DNA of 15,322 nt, from assembly GCA_023381895.1 (NCBI GenBank), contig JAMCTA010000047.1, forward strand, positions 1-15,322, in the 5' to 3' direction. The stretch comes from Chloroflexota bacterium (GTDB lineage: Bacteria; Chloroflexota; UBA4733). Shown piece after piece: positions 1-7,510 of the stretch (its first letter is position 1; each line of letters starts with the position of its first letter). The position numbers and the translations under genes were made by a program. A model generated the notes under the pieces. The model was not told the origin of the DNA and searched no databases. It worked only from the letters and a program-made list of their open reading frames with translations.

Positions 1-32
1 GTGACACGCCAGATCATCCACGCCACTTCGGT
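1..32. repeat. 32-nt inverted near-copy of 2554-2585, at the window edge
   Basis: The reverse complement of bases 1-32 matches 2554-2585 at 31 of 32 positions, including a 24-base perfect run. The single mismatch is the eighth base (T here, C in the protease gene). Similarity stops abruptly at base 33, and the left side is cut by the window, so the repeat may continue. A perfect 24-mer is not expected by chance in 15 kb. See the finding on a possible chimeric join. Confidence 0.9.
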
Positions 33-173
33 CATCTCGGGTTGGCGTTCCACCTGGTCAAGAATGTAGTCCACGATAGGGCGTCCGGCGATGTGCAGTA
101 AGGGTTTGGGTCGATCCTTTGTGAGATCGCCGAGGCGCGTAGCGTAGCCTGCACCGAGAATCAGTGTTTTCAT
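1..173 (-). CDS. Sugar nucleotidyltransferase, N-terminal part (cut by window edge)
   Basis: The reverse strand from an ATG at 173 reads M-K-T-L-I-L-G-A-G-Y-A-T-R-L, followed by K-D-R-P-K-P-L-L and A-G-R-P-I. These are the nucleotide-binding N-terminus and the RPKPLL signature of NTP_transferase enzymes, which make NDP-sugars such as glucose-1-phosphate thymidylyl- or mannose-1-phosphate guanylyl-type products. Only about 57 residues are present. The last ten residues before the edge (TEVAWMIWRV) do not fit the family, where a beta strand such as EVYVVTN is expected. They are encoded by a segment that is an inverted near-copy of part of the S41 protease gene, so the trustworthy part is roughly 33-173. 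No strong Shine-Dalgarno sequence lies before the ATG; an AAAGGGA about 13 bases upstream is the best candidate. The gene diverges from the carboxypeptidase. The exact sugar cannot be told from this fragment. Confidence 0.85.
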   Translation of the reverse strand, partial: MKTLILGAGYATRLGDLTKDRPKPLLHIAGRPIVDYILDQVERQPEMTEVAWMIWRV

Positions 174-352
174 CCTGCGTTGCATTCCCTTTCTGAATTC
201 GCCGTGGCCTCGTGTAGCGCCTCGTCATCTGGCGCTACCGCCTTTTTGCAACTCACTCTGTGACCAGTGTAAGGATAAACGTGACGATAATTGATGATGG
301 TAGCCTTGTCGAAGATGAATAAGCAGATTGCTAGTGATGAGGTACGACCAGA
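174..352. other. Intergenic region between divergent genes
   Basis: These 179 bases separate the divergent nucleotidyltransferase and carboxypeptidase genes, so they should hold promoters for both. A GATAAT at 286-291 resembles a plus-strand -10 box, but no good -35 box lies 16-18 bases upstream of it. No hairpin, repeat or small gene could be recognised. Confidence 0.5.
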
Positions 353-1867
353 GTGGCAGGATGGAATGAGTTGCTCGATCAGTTGCACGAGCTCGCTGAT
401 CTCGGGGCTGCGACCGCCATCCTAGACTGGGACCAGCAGACGAAGATGCCACCAAAGGGCGCAGAGGCACGCGCTCATCAACTGGCGACCCTTCAAGGCA
501 TCCACCACGAGCGGCTCACAAGCACTGCCTTGCGTGACGCGCTCGAAAGAGCCGGAACAGCAGGCGATGGTCCGGCTCCTTTCCGTGGAGAGGCGGGGCA
601 GGCGCTGTTGCGAGAGACTCGACGGATAGTAGAGCGCGGTAGCAAGCTGCCGGTACCCTTTGTGAAAGAACTCGCCGAGGCGAGCTCGCGAGCATTTGAG
701 TGCTGGCAGCGGGCTCGCGCAGAATCTCGCTTCACAATCTTCCGCGATGATCTTGCCCGCCTTGTCGATCTGAAGCGCCGGGAGGCGCGGTACGTGGGCT
801 ATCGTGAGCATCCCTACGACGCACTGCTCGATGAGTTTGAGCCAGGACAGACAACAACGGCAACAGCCGCAGTATTCCGGGAGATTCGCGGACCCATCAT
901 CGAGCTGCTTCGAGCTATCCAGGCGAGCCCACGCCAGCCACGGCGAGAGATCTTGACCCAGCACTTTCCGAGCGACAACCAATGGACTTTTGGCCTCGAG
1001 GTCCTCAGCGCGATGGGGTTTGACTTTGAAGCCGGGCGTCAGGATACGTCCGCGCACCCGTTCACCACAGGCTTTTCCCCTGGTGACGTCCGTATAACGA
1101 CGCGAGTATATGAGAATGAGCTGCCCGTCGCCCTATTCGGAACGATCCACGAAGGTGGCCACGCGCTCTATGAGCAAGGGTTCGCGCCTGAGTTGACGCG
1201 AACCCCACTGGCGAACAGTCCGTCACTCGGGATGCATGAGTCACAGTCGAGACTCTGGGAAAACGTCATTGGTCGCAGCTCCGCCTTCTGGCGATATTGG
1301 TATCCTCGCCTCAGCGCTCGGTTTCCGGAGCGGCTCAGCAGGATTCCGGAAGAAGACTTCGTGCTCGCGATCAATCACGTGCGGCCGAGCTTTATCCGTG
1401 TCGAAGCAGATGAGGTAACCTACAACCTGCACATCATTCTTCGCTTCGAGCTTGAGGTGGCCCTTCTCGAGGGGAGCCTGGAGGTGGACGCGCTGCCTGA
1501 GGCCTGGAACGCCAAGATGGATGAGTTGCTCGGCATCGTGCCTGAACGGGATGCTGACGGTGTGCTCCAGGATGTGCACTGGTCCTATGGATCCTTTGGC
1601 TACTTTCCGACCTACACGCTCGGCACGCTCTATAGTACGCAGCTATGGATGGCGCTCAAGCGAGTATTTCCTGATTTCGAGGATCGGATTGCCCGCGGTG
1701 ACGTGCTGTTCATCCGTGAATGGCTCCGGGAGAATATTCACCGCCATGGCGGCACATTCGTCGCTCAAGAGCTTCTACGGCGGGTCACTGGTGAGGATCT
1801 CAACCCGGCCCATTTCCTCAGCTATCTGAGGCAGAAGTTCAGCGCGCTGTACCAGCTCGTCTGGTGA
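353..1867 (+). CDS. M32 family metallocarboxypeptidase (thermostable carboxypeptidase 1 type)
   Basis: The protein has 504 residues, the usual length for this family of cytoplasmic zinc carboxypeptidases, which remove C-terminal amino acids from peptides. The zinc site is visible: H266-E-G-G-H270, with E267 as catalytic base and E296 (in HESQSR) as the third ligand. Other family signatures are D-W-D-Q-Q-T-K-M-P-P near the N-terminus, R-V-E-A-D-E-V-T-Y-N-L-H-I in the middle, and D-V-H-W-S-Y-G-S-F-G-Y-F-P-T-Y towards the C-terminus. All looks intact. The start is a GTG at 353: the in-frame stop at 338-340 leaves no other start codon upstream, and an AGGT about nine bases before it can serve as ribosome binding site. 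The gene is monocistronic by layout, convergent with the S41 protease across 28 bases. The likely role is peptide turnover. Confidence 0.97.
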   Translation: MAGWNELLDQLHELADLGAATAILDWDQQTKMPPKGAEARAHQLATLQGIHHERLTSTALRDALERAGTAGDGPAPFRGEAGQALLRETRRIVERGSKLPVPFVKELAEASSRAFECWQRARAESRFTIFRDDLARLVDLKRREARYVGYREHPYDALLDEFEPGQTTTATAAVFREIRGPIIELLRAIQASPRQPRREILTQHFPSDNQWTFGLEVLSAMGFDFEAGRQDTSAHPFTTGFSPGDVRITTRVYENELPVALFGTIHEGGHALYEQGFAPELTRTPLANSPSLGMHESQSRLWENVIGRSSAFWRYWYPRLSARFPERLSRIPEEDFVLAINHVRPSFIRVEADEVTYNLHIILRFELEVALLEGSLEVDALPEAWNAKMDELLGIVPERDADGVLQDVHWSYGSFGYFPTYTLGTLYSTQLWMALKRVFPDFEDRIARGDVLFIREWLRENIHRHGGTFVAQELLRRVTGEDLNPAHFLSYLRQKFSALYQLVW

Positions 1868-1895
1868 TCTCGTCAGGAGGGCTGTTGCGCTGCGG

Positions 1896-3185
1896 TCATC
1901 TTTGCCCGCTCTCGGCAGCGTTCTTCAACAGGCTAATGCCGCGTTCCAGCACGACGTCGGGCAAGGTCTGCATCTGTTGCTGCGCGCGCGGAAACTCCAG
2001 CGTGCCTGGAAAGACCGGCTGGATGTTCGGCGGAAGGGTGGCCACAACATCTGGCGTAAGCCCATGGCGCCAAAGGGATGTGCCATCTGGCGTGAGCCAT
2101 TCCTGGGTTCCCAGGAAGAGTGCAGAGCCGTCTGCGAGCCGATAGGTCGACAGCACTGTTCCCGTACCAAGGGTCTGGGTTCCGACAAGCTCGGCGCGAT
2201 GATTGTCGCGCAAGGCGGCGGCGAAGATCTCGGCCGCGCTGGCGGTACCCCGGTTGACCAGCAACACGATTGGCGTAGCTATGTCTACCGGCTTCCCTTG
2301 CACAGTGATGCGCTGCTCCCGTCCCTGGGCATCGCGCTCAACCAGCACGGTGCCCGACGGCAGAAACGCGCTCGCTGCGGAGACGGCCTCATCGAGCAAG
2401 CCACCAGGATCATTACGAAGATCGATGATGAATTCCTTGCCACCCGCAGCGGTGGCCTGCTGGACGGCAGTGCGCAACTCGGCGGTGGTGCCCATGCTGA
2501 AATTATGAACAGCGAAGTCAGCAATTGTGGTTCCTGGCAGCAGCTCCCAGCGCACCGAAGCGGCGTGGATGATCTGGCGTGTCACCGAGAGTGTTCGTAC
2601 AGGCGCACCGTTTGCGGGCGCAATGGTCAGCGCCACCGCTGTGCCAATCGGACCGCGAATCATCTCGGCCACCTTCGACGGGTCGAGACCAGATGTGGAC
2701 ACGCCACCTACCGCGACAATGCGATCACCCAGTTGGAGGCCAGCGGCAGCAGCTGGGCTGTGGGGATAGACCTGGTCGATCACAGCCTGGCCGCTTCTGC
2801 TGATGATGACAACACCAAGGCCGCTCACGCGGCCTTGGAGCTCGTGCTCCTGCTGCCCGTATTCTTTCGCTGTGAGGAAACGGGTGTGATCCGGATCGTC
2901 CAAGGTGGTGAGCATGCCGCGGATAGCTCCGTACTCCATGGCGTTGGGATTGATTTTCGAGCGATCGACGTAGTGCTGCATGACGAGGCTCCACGCTTCA
3001 TTGAAGACGGTGATCTGCCCGCCACCAGCGGTGACCGTCTCGATACCCAGGAGCGAGCGTACGAGAGGCGCCGACCAGACGCCAAGACTGTAGGTGCACA
3101 GACAGAGTAGGCCAATTCCGAGTGTTGTCAAGAAGATTCGCCACGAGCGTTGCACGGGAAGGTCCTTTCGAGGCACTCTGAACAT
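1896..3185 (-). CDS. Membrane-anchored PDZ/S41 (CtpA-like) protease with substituted catalytic lysine
   Basis: The protein has 429 residues from the ATG at 3185. One N-terminal membrane segment (about residues 17-38) would place the rest outside the cytoplasm. A PDZ domain follows at about 115-200, then the S41 core with D-L-R-N-D-P-G-G at 255-262 and the nucleophile S316 in N-R-G-T-A-S-A-A-E. C-terminal processing proteases use a Ser-Lys dyad, with Lys 25 residues after Ser in a TFGKG motif; here that position is T341 (T-L-G-T-G-T-V). The family fold is clear, but activity by the classical mechanism is not assured. Start choice: the ATG has no Shine-Dalgarno, whereas an in-frame GTG at 3155 has AAAGGA seven bases upstream and would give 419 residues with the anchor intact. 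Longer starts would run into the divergent glycosyltransferase gene. Confidence 0.93.
   Translation of the reverse strand: MFRVPRKDLPVQRSWRIFLTTLGIGLLCLCTYSLGVWSAPLVRSLLGIETVTAGGGQITVFNEAWSLVMQHYVDRSKINPNAMEYGAIRGMLTTLDDPDHTRFLTAKEYGQQEHELQGRVSGLGVVIISRSGQAVIDQVYPHSPAAAAGLQLGDRIVAVGGVSTSGLDPSKVAEMIRGPIGTAVALTIAPANGAPVRTLSVTRQIIHAASVRWELLPGTTIADFAVHNFSMGTTAELRTAVQQATAAGGKEFIIDLRNDPGGLLDEAVSAASAFLPSGTVLVERDAQGREQRITVQGKPVDIATPIVLLVNRGTASAAEIFAAALRDNHRAELVGTQTLGTGTVLSTYRLADGSALFLGTQEWLTPDGTSLWRHGLTPDVVATLPPNIQPVFPGTLEFPRAQQQMQTLPDVVLERGISLLKNAAESGQR
2554..2585. repeat. Second copy of the 32-nt inverted repeat, inside the S41 protease gene
   Basis: This segment encodes V201-T-R-Q-I-I-H-A-A-S of the protease, just after the PDZ domain, where it fits naturally. 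It is therefore probably the original copy of the sequence found inverted at bases 1-32. Confidence 0.9.
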
Positions 3186-3246
3186 GATAGATTGCGCCCG
3201 CAGGGACAGATGAAGAATAGGAAGCAAGGGCAGGGGAGCGCAGAGC

Positions 3247-4203
3247 GTGCGGATCAGTGTGACCATTCCGAACTGGAACGGTCGGCGCTATCTCGGTCCT
3301 TGCCTCGCCGCGCTAGCAGCTCAGACACGATTGGCTGACGAGGTGCTGGTGGTGGATAGTGCTTCTACCGATGGGTCGGTCGAGCTCGTGCAGCGAGACT
3401 ATCCGGGGGTACGCCTGGTACAGCTGGGCAGGCGGCCCGGCATCACCGCAGCATTCAATGCCTGCGTCGAGCACAGCAGCGGCGATGCTATTGCACTCCT
3501 CAACAATGATACGGAGCCCGCACCCGACTGGCTGCTTGAGCTCGAGCGCGCGCTGTCGGAGGATCCTCACGCCGGCTCGTATGCCAGCAAGGTGCTCTTT
3601 CTCAAGGACCGGCAGACTATTAACTCGACAGGTGATTTCTACCGGCGCGATGGTCAGCCTGGCAATCGTGGCGTCTGGGAGCTGGATCGCGGACAGTACG
3701 ATGACCGGTGCGAGGTATTCAGTGCGATGGGTGCAGCAGCGCTCTACCGCCGTGAAGCCCTTGCCGATGTTGGACTCTTTGACGAGGAGTTAGAGTCGTA
3801 CTGTGAAGACATCGATTGGGCCTTCCGGGCACATCTGCGCGGCTGGCACTGCCGCTACGTTCCCCGAGCCACCGTCTTCCATCACGGGAGTGCGACCGGC
3901 GGTGGTCCTTATGCTTCATACTGCTGCGGTCGTAATTTCATCATCGTCTTCTTCAAGAACATGCCACCAGCACTCTTTCGACGGTATCTGCTGCTGCACG
4001 TGGTCAAAGAGCTGTGGCTGGCGCTCAAGACACTTCCGCACGTTCGTGAGCAAGCTGCCCGTGCCTGGCTGCGAGGTCAAGGGACAGCAGCGCTGACGCT
4101 CCCCCATACGCTGGTGCGCCGCCGCCTTATTCAGCGGGGACGGCGCGTCACGGATGCGGCGATCGATCAACTGCTTGCGGGAGATTGGCGCTTTTGGCTG
4201 TGA
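3247..4203 (+). CDS. Family 2 glycosyltransferase (rhamnosyltransferase-like)
   Basis: The 318-residue cytoplasmic GT-A enzyme transfers a sugar from a nucleotide donor to a growing surface glycan or lipid. Visible family features are M-R-I-S-V-T-I-P-N-W-N-G at the N-terminus, V-V-D-S-A-S-T-D-G (about 35-43) in the donor-binding fold, N-N-D-T-E (86-90) at the metal/DXD position, and G-L-F-D-E-E followed by C-E-D-I-D-W-A-F-R, the acceptor/catalytic region typical of WbbL-like rhamnosyltransferases. The start is a GTG at 3247 with an AGGGGAG eight bases upstream. It is the first gene of a three-gene plus-strand module and ends just before the next transferase. The donor and acceptor sugars cannot be named from sequence. 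Confidence 0.93.
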   Translation: MRISVTIPNWNGRRYLGPCLAALAAQTRLADEVLVVDSASTDGSVELVQRDYPGVRLVQLGRRPGITAAFNACVEHSSGDAIALLNNDTEPAPDWLLELERALSEDPHAGSYASKVLFLKDRQTINSTGDFYRRDGQPGNRGVWELDRGQYDDRCEVFSAMGAAALYRREALADVGLFDEELESYCEDIDWAFRAHLRGWHCRYVPRATVFHHGSATGGGPYASYCCGRNFIIVFFKNMPPALFRRYLLLHVVKELWLALKTLPHVREQAARAWLRGQGTAALTLPHTLVRRRLIQRGRRVTDAAIDQLLAGDWRFWL

Positions 4204-4216
4204 CAGAGAGCGAGCG

Positions 4217-5068
4217 GTGAGTAGCGTGGATGAGCAGCCGGGTCAGCAATCCGCTCCATCTCCCCAGACTGTCGAGGCTGCACCACACCCTGACTTGGAG
4301 GTGCCCGGACTTTGCGTGGTGATTCCAGCGTACAACGAAGCAACCCGCTTGCCCGGAACACTCGAGCGTGTGATCTCCTATTTACACACGCGGACCTATC
4401 CATGGAGTGTCATCGTGGTGGACGATGGTAGCGAAGACAGCACACTGATACTGGCGCAAGAGTGGTCGCAACGGGAGCGGCGCGTGCAAGTGATCGCCAA
4501 CGATCATCGCGGCAAGGCCTACACCGTGCGGACCGGTATTCTGGCCGCTACGCTGCCCTTCGTCGTTTTTTCCGATGCTGATCTCTCTGTGCCCATCGAG
4601 GAGCTCGAGCGACTTCTTCCCCCCTTGAGCGCTGGCGCCGATGTCGTGATTGGCTCGCGTGAGGGCCCCGGGGCAAAACGATTCAACGAGCCCGGATACC
4701 GGCACGTGATGGGTCGCATCTACAACTTACTCTACCGCACTGCACTCCTGCCTGGCGTTCAAGACTCCCAGTGTGGCTTCAAAGCATTCCGCACTGAGGT
4801 GGCGCACCGCCTCTTCCAGCGGATGCTGTTGTACGGTGCGGACGCCAAACCGATACGTGGTGGGATGGTGACGGGTTTTGACATTGAGCTCCTCTTCCTT
4901 GCCCGTCGCTGGAAGCTTTCCTTCGTGGAGGTGGGTGTCAAGTGGTACTACGGTCGAGCGAGCAAAGTGCGACCGGTGCGGGACACTGTGCGCATGGTCG
5001 TCGACGTTGTCCGTATTCTGCTCTATGCTCGCTTGGGGCGCTATGACAGGATGGAGAATGTGGGATGA
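4217..5068 (+). CDS. Alg5/Dpm1-like polyprenyl-phosphate glycosyltransferase (GT2)
   Basis: With the GTG at 4217 as start the protein has 283 residues. A GAGAG lies six bases upstream of it; an earlier in-frame start at 4154 would overlap the preceding gene by 50 bases. Motifs are V-I-P-A-Y-N-E (35-41), V-V-D-D-G-S-E-D (67-74), the DXD-like F-S-D-A-D (118-122), D-S-Q-C-G-F-K-A-F (183-191), and the late S-K-V-R-P-V-R-D-T segment. This set matches dolichyl-phosphate glucosyl/mannosyltransferases and their bacterial relatives, which charge a polyprenyl phosphate with one sugar on the cytoplasmic face. The product would serve as lipid-linked donor for a membrane transferase, and the next gene encodes a candidate. 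That gene starts within this one's stop codon (ATGA), so translation is probably coupled. Confidence 0.93.
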   Translation: MSSVDEQPGQQSAPSPQTVEAAPHPDLEVPGLCVVIPAYNEATRLPGTLERVISYLHTRTYPWSVIVVDDGSEDSTLILAQEWSQRERRVQVIANDHRGKAYTVRTGILAATLPFVVFSDADLSVPIEELERLLPPLSAGADVVIGSREGPGAKRFNEPGYRHVMGRIYNLLYRTALLPGVQDSQCGFKAFRTEVAHRLFQRMLLYGADAKPIRGGMVTGFDIELLFLARRWKLSFVEVGVKWYYGRASKVRPVRDTVRMVVDVVRILLYARLGRYDRMENVG

Positions 5069-6447
5069 ACAGCATCGATGCTGCGGACGGCTCCTTACCC
5101 CCGCGCTCATTGAACGTGACGCCTGTCGAAGCAGTAGGTGTGTTCCATCTCTTGGTGCTTGGCCTGATCGTCGCCGTCTTCCTCAGCCTCGCGGCCCTCT
5201 GGGATCGCGCGACACCGCCATTCAACAACCCTGATGAACCAGCCCACTGGAATTACGTACGGCACGTGGCCGATACCTTCACCTTGCCCGTGCTGCGCAA
5301 GGGAGATGCCCCTGCTCAGCTTCTTAACCATCTCGTCAGCGCCCATTTTCCGCCGGGGCAATCCATCGCGGCGATCCGTTACGAGTCGCACCAACCTCCG
5401 CTCTATTACGCAACGGCTGCGGTGCTCTACAAGCTCACCGAAGGTCTCCCACTGAAGCGGCACGTCGAAGTGGTACGCCTGTTGTCCACACTCTTCGGCG
5501 CTGGCACCATTCTTCTCTCATGGCTCATTGTGCGCATGCTGGCGCCGCGTGAGCCCTGGTTAGCGCTTGCTACAGCTGCCTTTGTCGCCTTTGTACCGAT
5601 GCACATCAACATGTCTGCCGCGGTGGACAATGACACCCTGAGTGATCTCCTCCTCACGCTGACTGTCGTGCTCTTGCTACGCTGGGTACAACGCGGCGTT
5701 GGCTGGGGTGGCGCCATCACTATTGGTCTGATCATGGGTCTGGCTGGCCTGACAAAGGTGTCCACGCTTGTGGCCCTGCCGCTAGCGCTCCTCGCTGGCG
5801 TGTTGCGGTGGGGAAAGGTAGGACCAAGCCGGCAGGAGCTGCACCCACTTGGCGCACTCATCGCTGCCTATGCCGTCATGTTGCTCGTGTGGGGCTGGTG
5901 GGTGCTTCGTAACCTCATCGTGTACGGTCTGCATGATCCGCTAGCACTCGTCATCAACCGTATCGTGGTCTCGCAGCCGCTCACCGGCCCGATCACCCTC
6001 GCGGCAGCGCATCGTTTTGGTTCCATTACTTTCCACTCATTCTGGGCGCAGTTCGGCTGGATGGGCATTCCTGTGCCCCAAGTCTATCCACCGCTTGAGA
6101 TCCTCACCGTGCTTGCCTTTTTCGGCACGCTTGTGGCGTGTACGCGCGTGCTACGCGATGGCTCGAACGAATGGTCTCTTACTCGCCGTATGGGCGAGGT
6201 GTTGCTCGTGCTCGCGTGGCCGGTGCTCGTACTTGCTTCGGTAGTGCAGTACAACCTGACGTTCATTCAAGCGCAAGGTCGCTACCTGTTTCCGGCAATC
6301 GGTGGCTTTGGCTTATTCTTTATGCTTGGCCTCTCCCGGCTGGCCAGCCCGCGCTTTTCGACGCTCGTACTTGCCGTGGCTTCCTTGCTTCTGGCACTCC
6401 TCTCCGTCATCATGCTTCACAGCGTCGTCATTCCCGCCTGGCGGTGA
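5065..6447 (+). CDS. Multipass membrane protein, GT39/DUF2142-like (putative lipid-linked-sugar transferase)
   Basis: The protein has 460 residues, mostly hydrophobic, with roughly ten to eleven membrane segments. The first is at about 24-46. It is followed directly by an extracytoplasmic loop holding P-P-F-N-N-P-D-E-P-A-H-W (51-62). An acidic D-E pair just after the first membrane helix is the hallmark of GT-C fold enzymes (PMT/ArnT) and of the related DUF2142 proteins, where it is thought to be catalytic. A further loop has E-S-H-Q-P-P-L-Y-Y, which recalls the H-x-P-P-L-Y-Y of GT39 proteins. The start overlaps the previous stop by four bases (ATGA), with ATGGAG nine bases upstream. Inference: it uses the lipid-linked sugar made by the upstream Alg5-like enzyme. 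Assignment to GT39 rather than DUF2142 is uncertain. Confidence 0.88.
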   Translation: MNSIDAADGSLPPRSLNVTPVEAVGVFHLLVLGLIVAVFLSLAALWDRATPPFNNPDEPAHWNYVRHVADTFTLPVLRKGDAPAQLLNHLVSAHFPPGQSIAAIRYESHQPPLYYATAAVLYKLTEGLPLKRHVEVVRLLSTLFGAGTILLSWLIVRMLAPREPWLALATAAFVAFVPMHINMSAAVDNDTLSDLLLTLTVVLLLRWVQRGVGWGGAITIGLIMGLAGLTKVSTLVALPLALLAGVLRWGKVGPSRQELHPLGALIAAYAVMLLVWGWWVLRNLIVYGLHDPLALVINRIVVSQPLTGPITLAAAHRFGSITFHSFWAQFGWMGIPVPQVYPPLEILTVLAFFGTLVACTRVLRDGSNEWSLTRRMGEVLLVLAWPVLVLASVVQYNLTFIQAQGRYLFPAIGGFGLFFMLGLSRLASPRFSTLVLAVASLLLALLSVIMLHSVVIPAWR

Positions 6448-6533
6448 TGAGGAGCTTGCCGGATATCTCTTCTTGATTCGGTCCGCAGTGTGGAGTGGTG
6501 ACGCAGCACGAATCTGGCGATCTTCTCTCGACA

Positions 6534-7313
6534 TCACCCGTGAATCAAGAAGTACACCGTGAGCACGGTGCCTACTGCGATCACGAAGAAGCGTACGATG
6601 CGAGGATCGATCCTCCTGGCAAGCGCGGCTCCGCCATAGCCGCCGGCCAGGGCTCCCACGACCATCGCGATGGCTGCCGTCCAGAGCACATTGCCTGCGA
6701 GGATGAACGTGACCACTGCGACCCCGTTGATGAAGGTCGCGAGTACTGTCTTGATGGCATTCATCGCGTGGAGGTTGTCCATACCAAAGAAGCTTAATGT
6801 GGCCAGCATAAGTATGCCGATACCGCCACCGAAGTAGCCGCCGTAGAGCGCGATGATAAGTTGCAGTACCGCCACAATGGCGAGTGAGAGCAGGCTGCCT
6901 TGTGTCGGAGTGAGGCCGGCTGCACGAAGTCGCCGCGTGATGCTCCGCCCGAAAGTGAACAACAGCGTGGCGAAGAGCAAGAGAAATGGAATGAGCAGCT
7001 TGAAGGTGGCTTGAGGCGTGTTGAGCAAGAGCACGGCGCCGAGGAAGCCGCCTACAAGACTGGCGAGCGCAAGGACTACAACGAAGCTCCGATCCTGCTG
7101 GGCAAGCTCGCGGCGATATGCCCCGGCGCTAGCAACTGAGCCCGGCCAGAGGGCTACAGTGCTCGTGATATTTGCAGAGACAGGGGCCACGCCGGAGAAG
7201 ATGAGCGCCGGAAACGTGATGAAGCTGCCGCCTCCAGCAACGGAGTTAAGAACTCCGGCCAGTGCGGCGGCGAGTGCGAGCAACAGCAGCTGGCCGGTGG
7301 ACAGCGTGATCAT
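6534..7313 (-). CDS. TSUP family membrane permease (TauE/SafE-like)
   Basis: The protein has 259 residues, close to the usual length for this family, with about eight membrane helices. It contains the N-terminal V-A-G-G-G-S-F-I-T-F-P-A-L signature and a matching second-half G-G-Y-F-G-G-G-I-G segment, reflecting the internal duplication of TSUP proteins. The family moves small anions such as sulfite, sulfonates or other organosulfur or carboxylate compounds across the cytoplasmic membrane; the substrate cannot be read from sequence. The ATG at 7313 was chosen because the protein then begins directly before the first helix and an AGGGG lies five bases upstream. The 24-residue upstream extension has no homology to the family. 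It lies downstream of the dehydrogenase on the same strand, with a decayed TSUP fragment between them. It converges with the glycan membrane protein across 86 bases that show no clear terminator. Confidence 0.93.
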   Translation of the reverse strand: MITLSTGQLLLLALAAALAGVLNSVAGGGSFITFPALIFSGVAPVSANITSTVALWPGSVASAGAYRRELAQQDRSFVVVLALASLVGGFLGAVLLLNTPQATFKLLIPFLLLFATLLFTFGRSITRRLRAAGLTPTQGSLLSLAIVAVLQLIIALYGGYFGGGIGILMLATLSFFGMDNLHAMNAIKTVLATFINGVAVVTFILAGNVLWTAAIAMVVGALAGGYGGAALARRIDPRIVRFFVIAVGTVLTVYFLIHG

Positions 7314-7384
7314 AGCGCCCCTGCAGCCTGCAGGGTGCACGGTGCAGCACACCGTCGACACCGTACCAACCAAGATGGCGAGCA

Positions 7385-7510
7385 CCCAGATATGAGGAGG
7401 ACCGGAAATGCTAAGAAGCTTCTACCACCGGCAACGGCCTTGAATCCGCCTGCAGCCAGAGCAGCAACGAAGGGCAGCAGAGCGTAACTTGGTGGCACAG
7501 AGCGCAGCAC
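7385..7510 (-). pseudogene. Relic of a TSUP gene N-terminus
   Basis: The reverse strand from the GTG at 7510 reads through L-L-P-F-V-A-A-L-A-A-G-G-F-K-A-V-A-G-G-R-S-F-L and on through A-F-P-V-L-L-I-S-G. Aligned without gaps to the intact permease (LLLALAAALAGVLNSVAGGG, then SFITFPALIFSG), roughly half of about 35 residues are identical, including V-A-G-G, S-F, F-P and S-G. After S-G the similarity stops and the frame runs on as unrelated sequence to a TGA that overlaps the permease start codon. The fragment begins immediately after the dehydrogenase stop. It covers only the first one or two helices, so it cannot be a working transporter. It is best read as the leftover of a second TSUP gene, either from tandem duplication or from an older gene that was replaced. 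Confidence 0.65.

Noticed and set aside
286..335. Promoter for the carboxypeptidase (GATAAT at 286, or TTGTCG at 307 with GCTAGT about 17 bases on)
   Set aside because: Either the -35 or the -10 part is poor in each candidate, so no promoter call is justified.
1902..3110. Long plus-strand open frame (402 codons) antisense to the S41 protease
   Set aside because: Its product has no recognisable family, while the minus strand encodes a complete PDZ/S41 protein; open antisense frames are common in GC-rich genes.
3186..3266. Longer S41 protease start at 3266
   Set aside because: It would add 27 residues upstream of the ATG and overlap the divergent glycosyltransferase start; the extension is not typical of the family.
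6448..6533. Possible terminator between the converging membrane-protein and TSUP genes
   Set aside because: I looked for a stem-loop on both strands and found none convincing.
7337..7353. Small hairpin ACGGTG-CAGCA-CACCGT upstream of the TSUP start
   Set aside because: Six base pairs only, no T-run, no clear regulatory position; may be chance in a GC-rich stretch.
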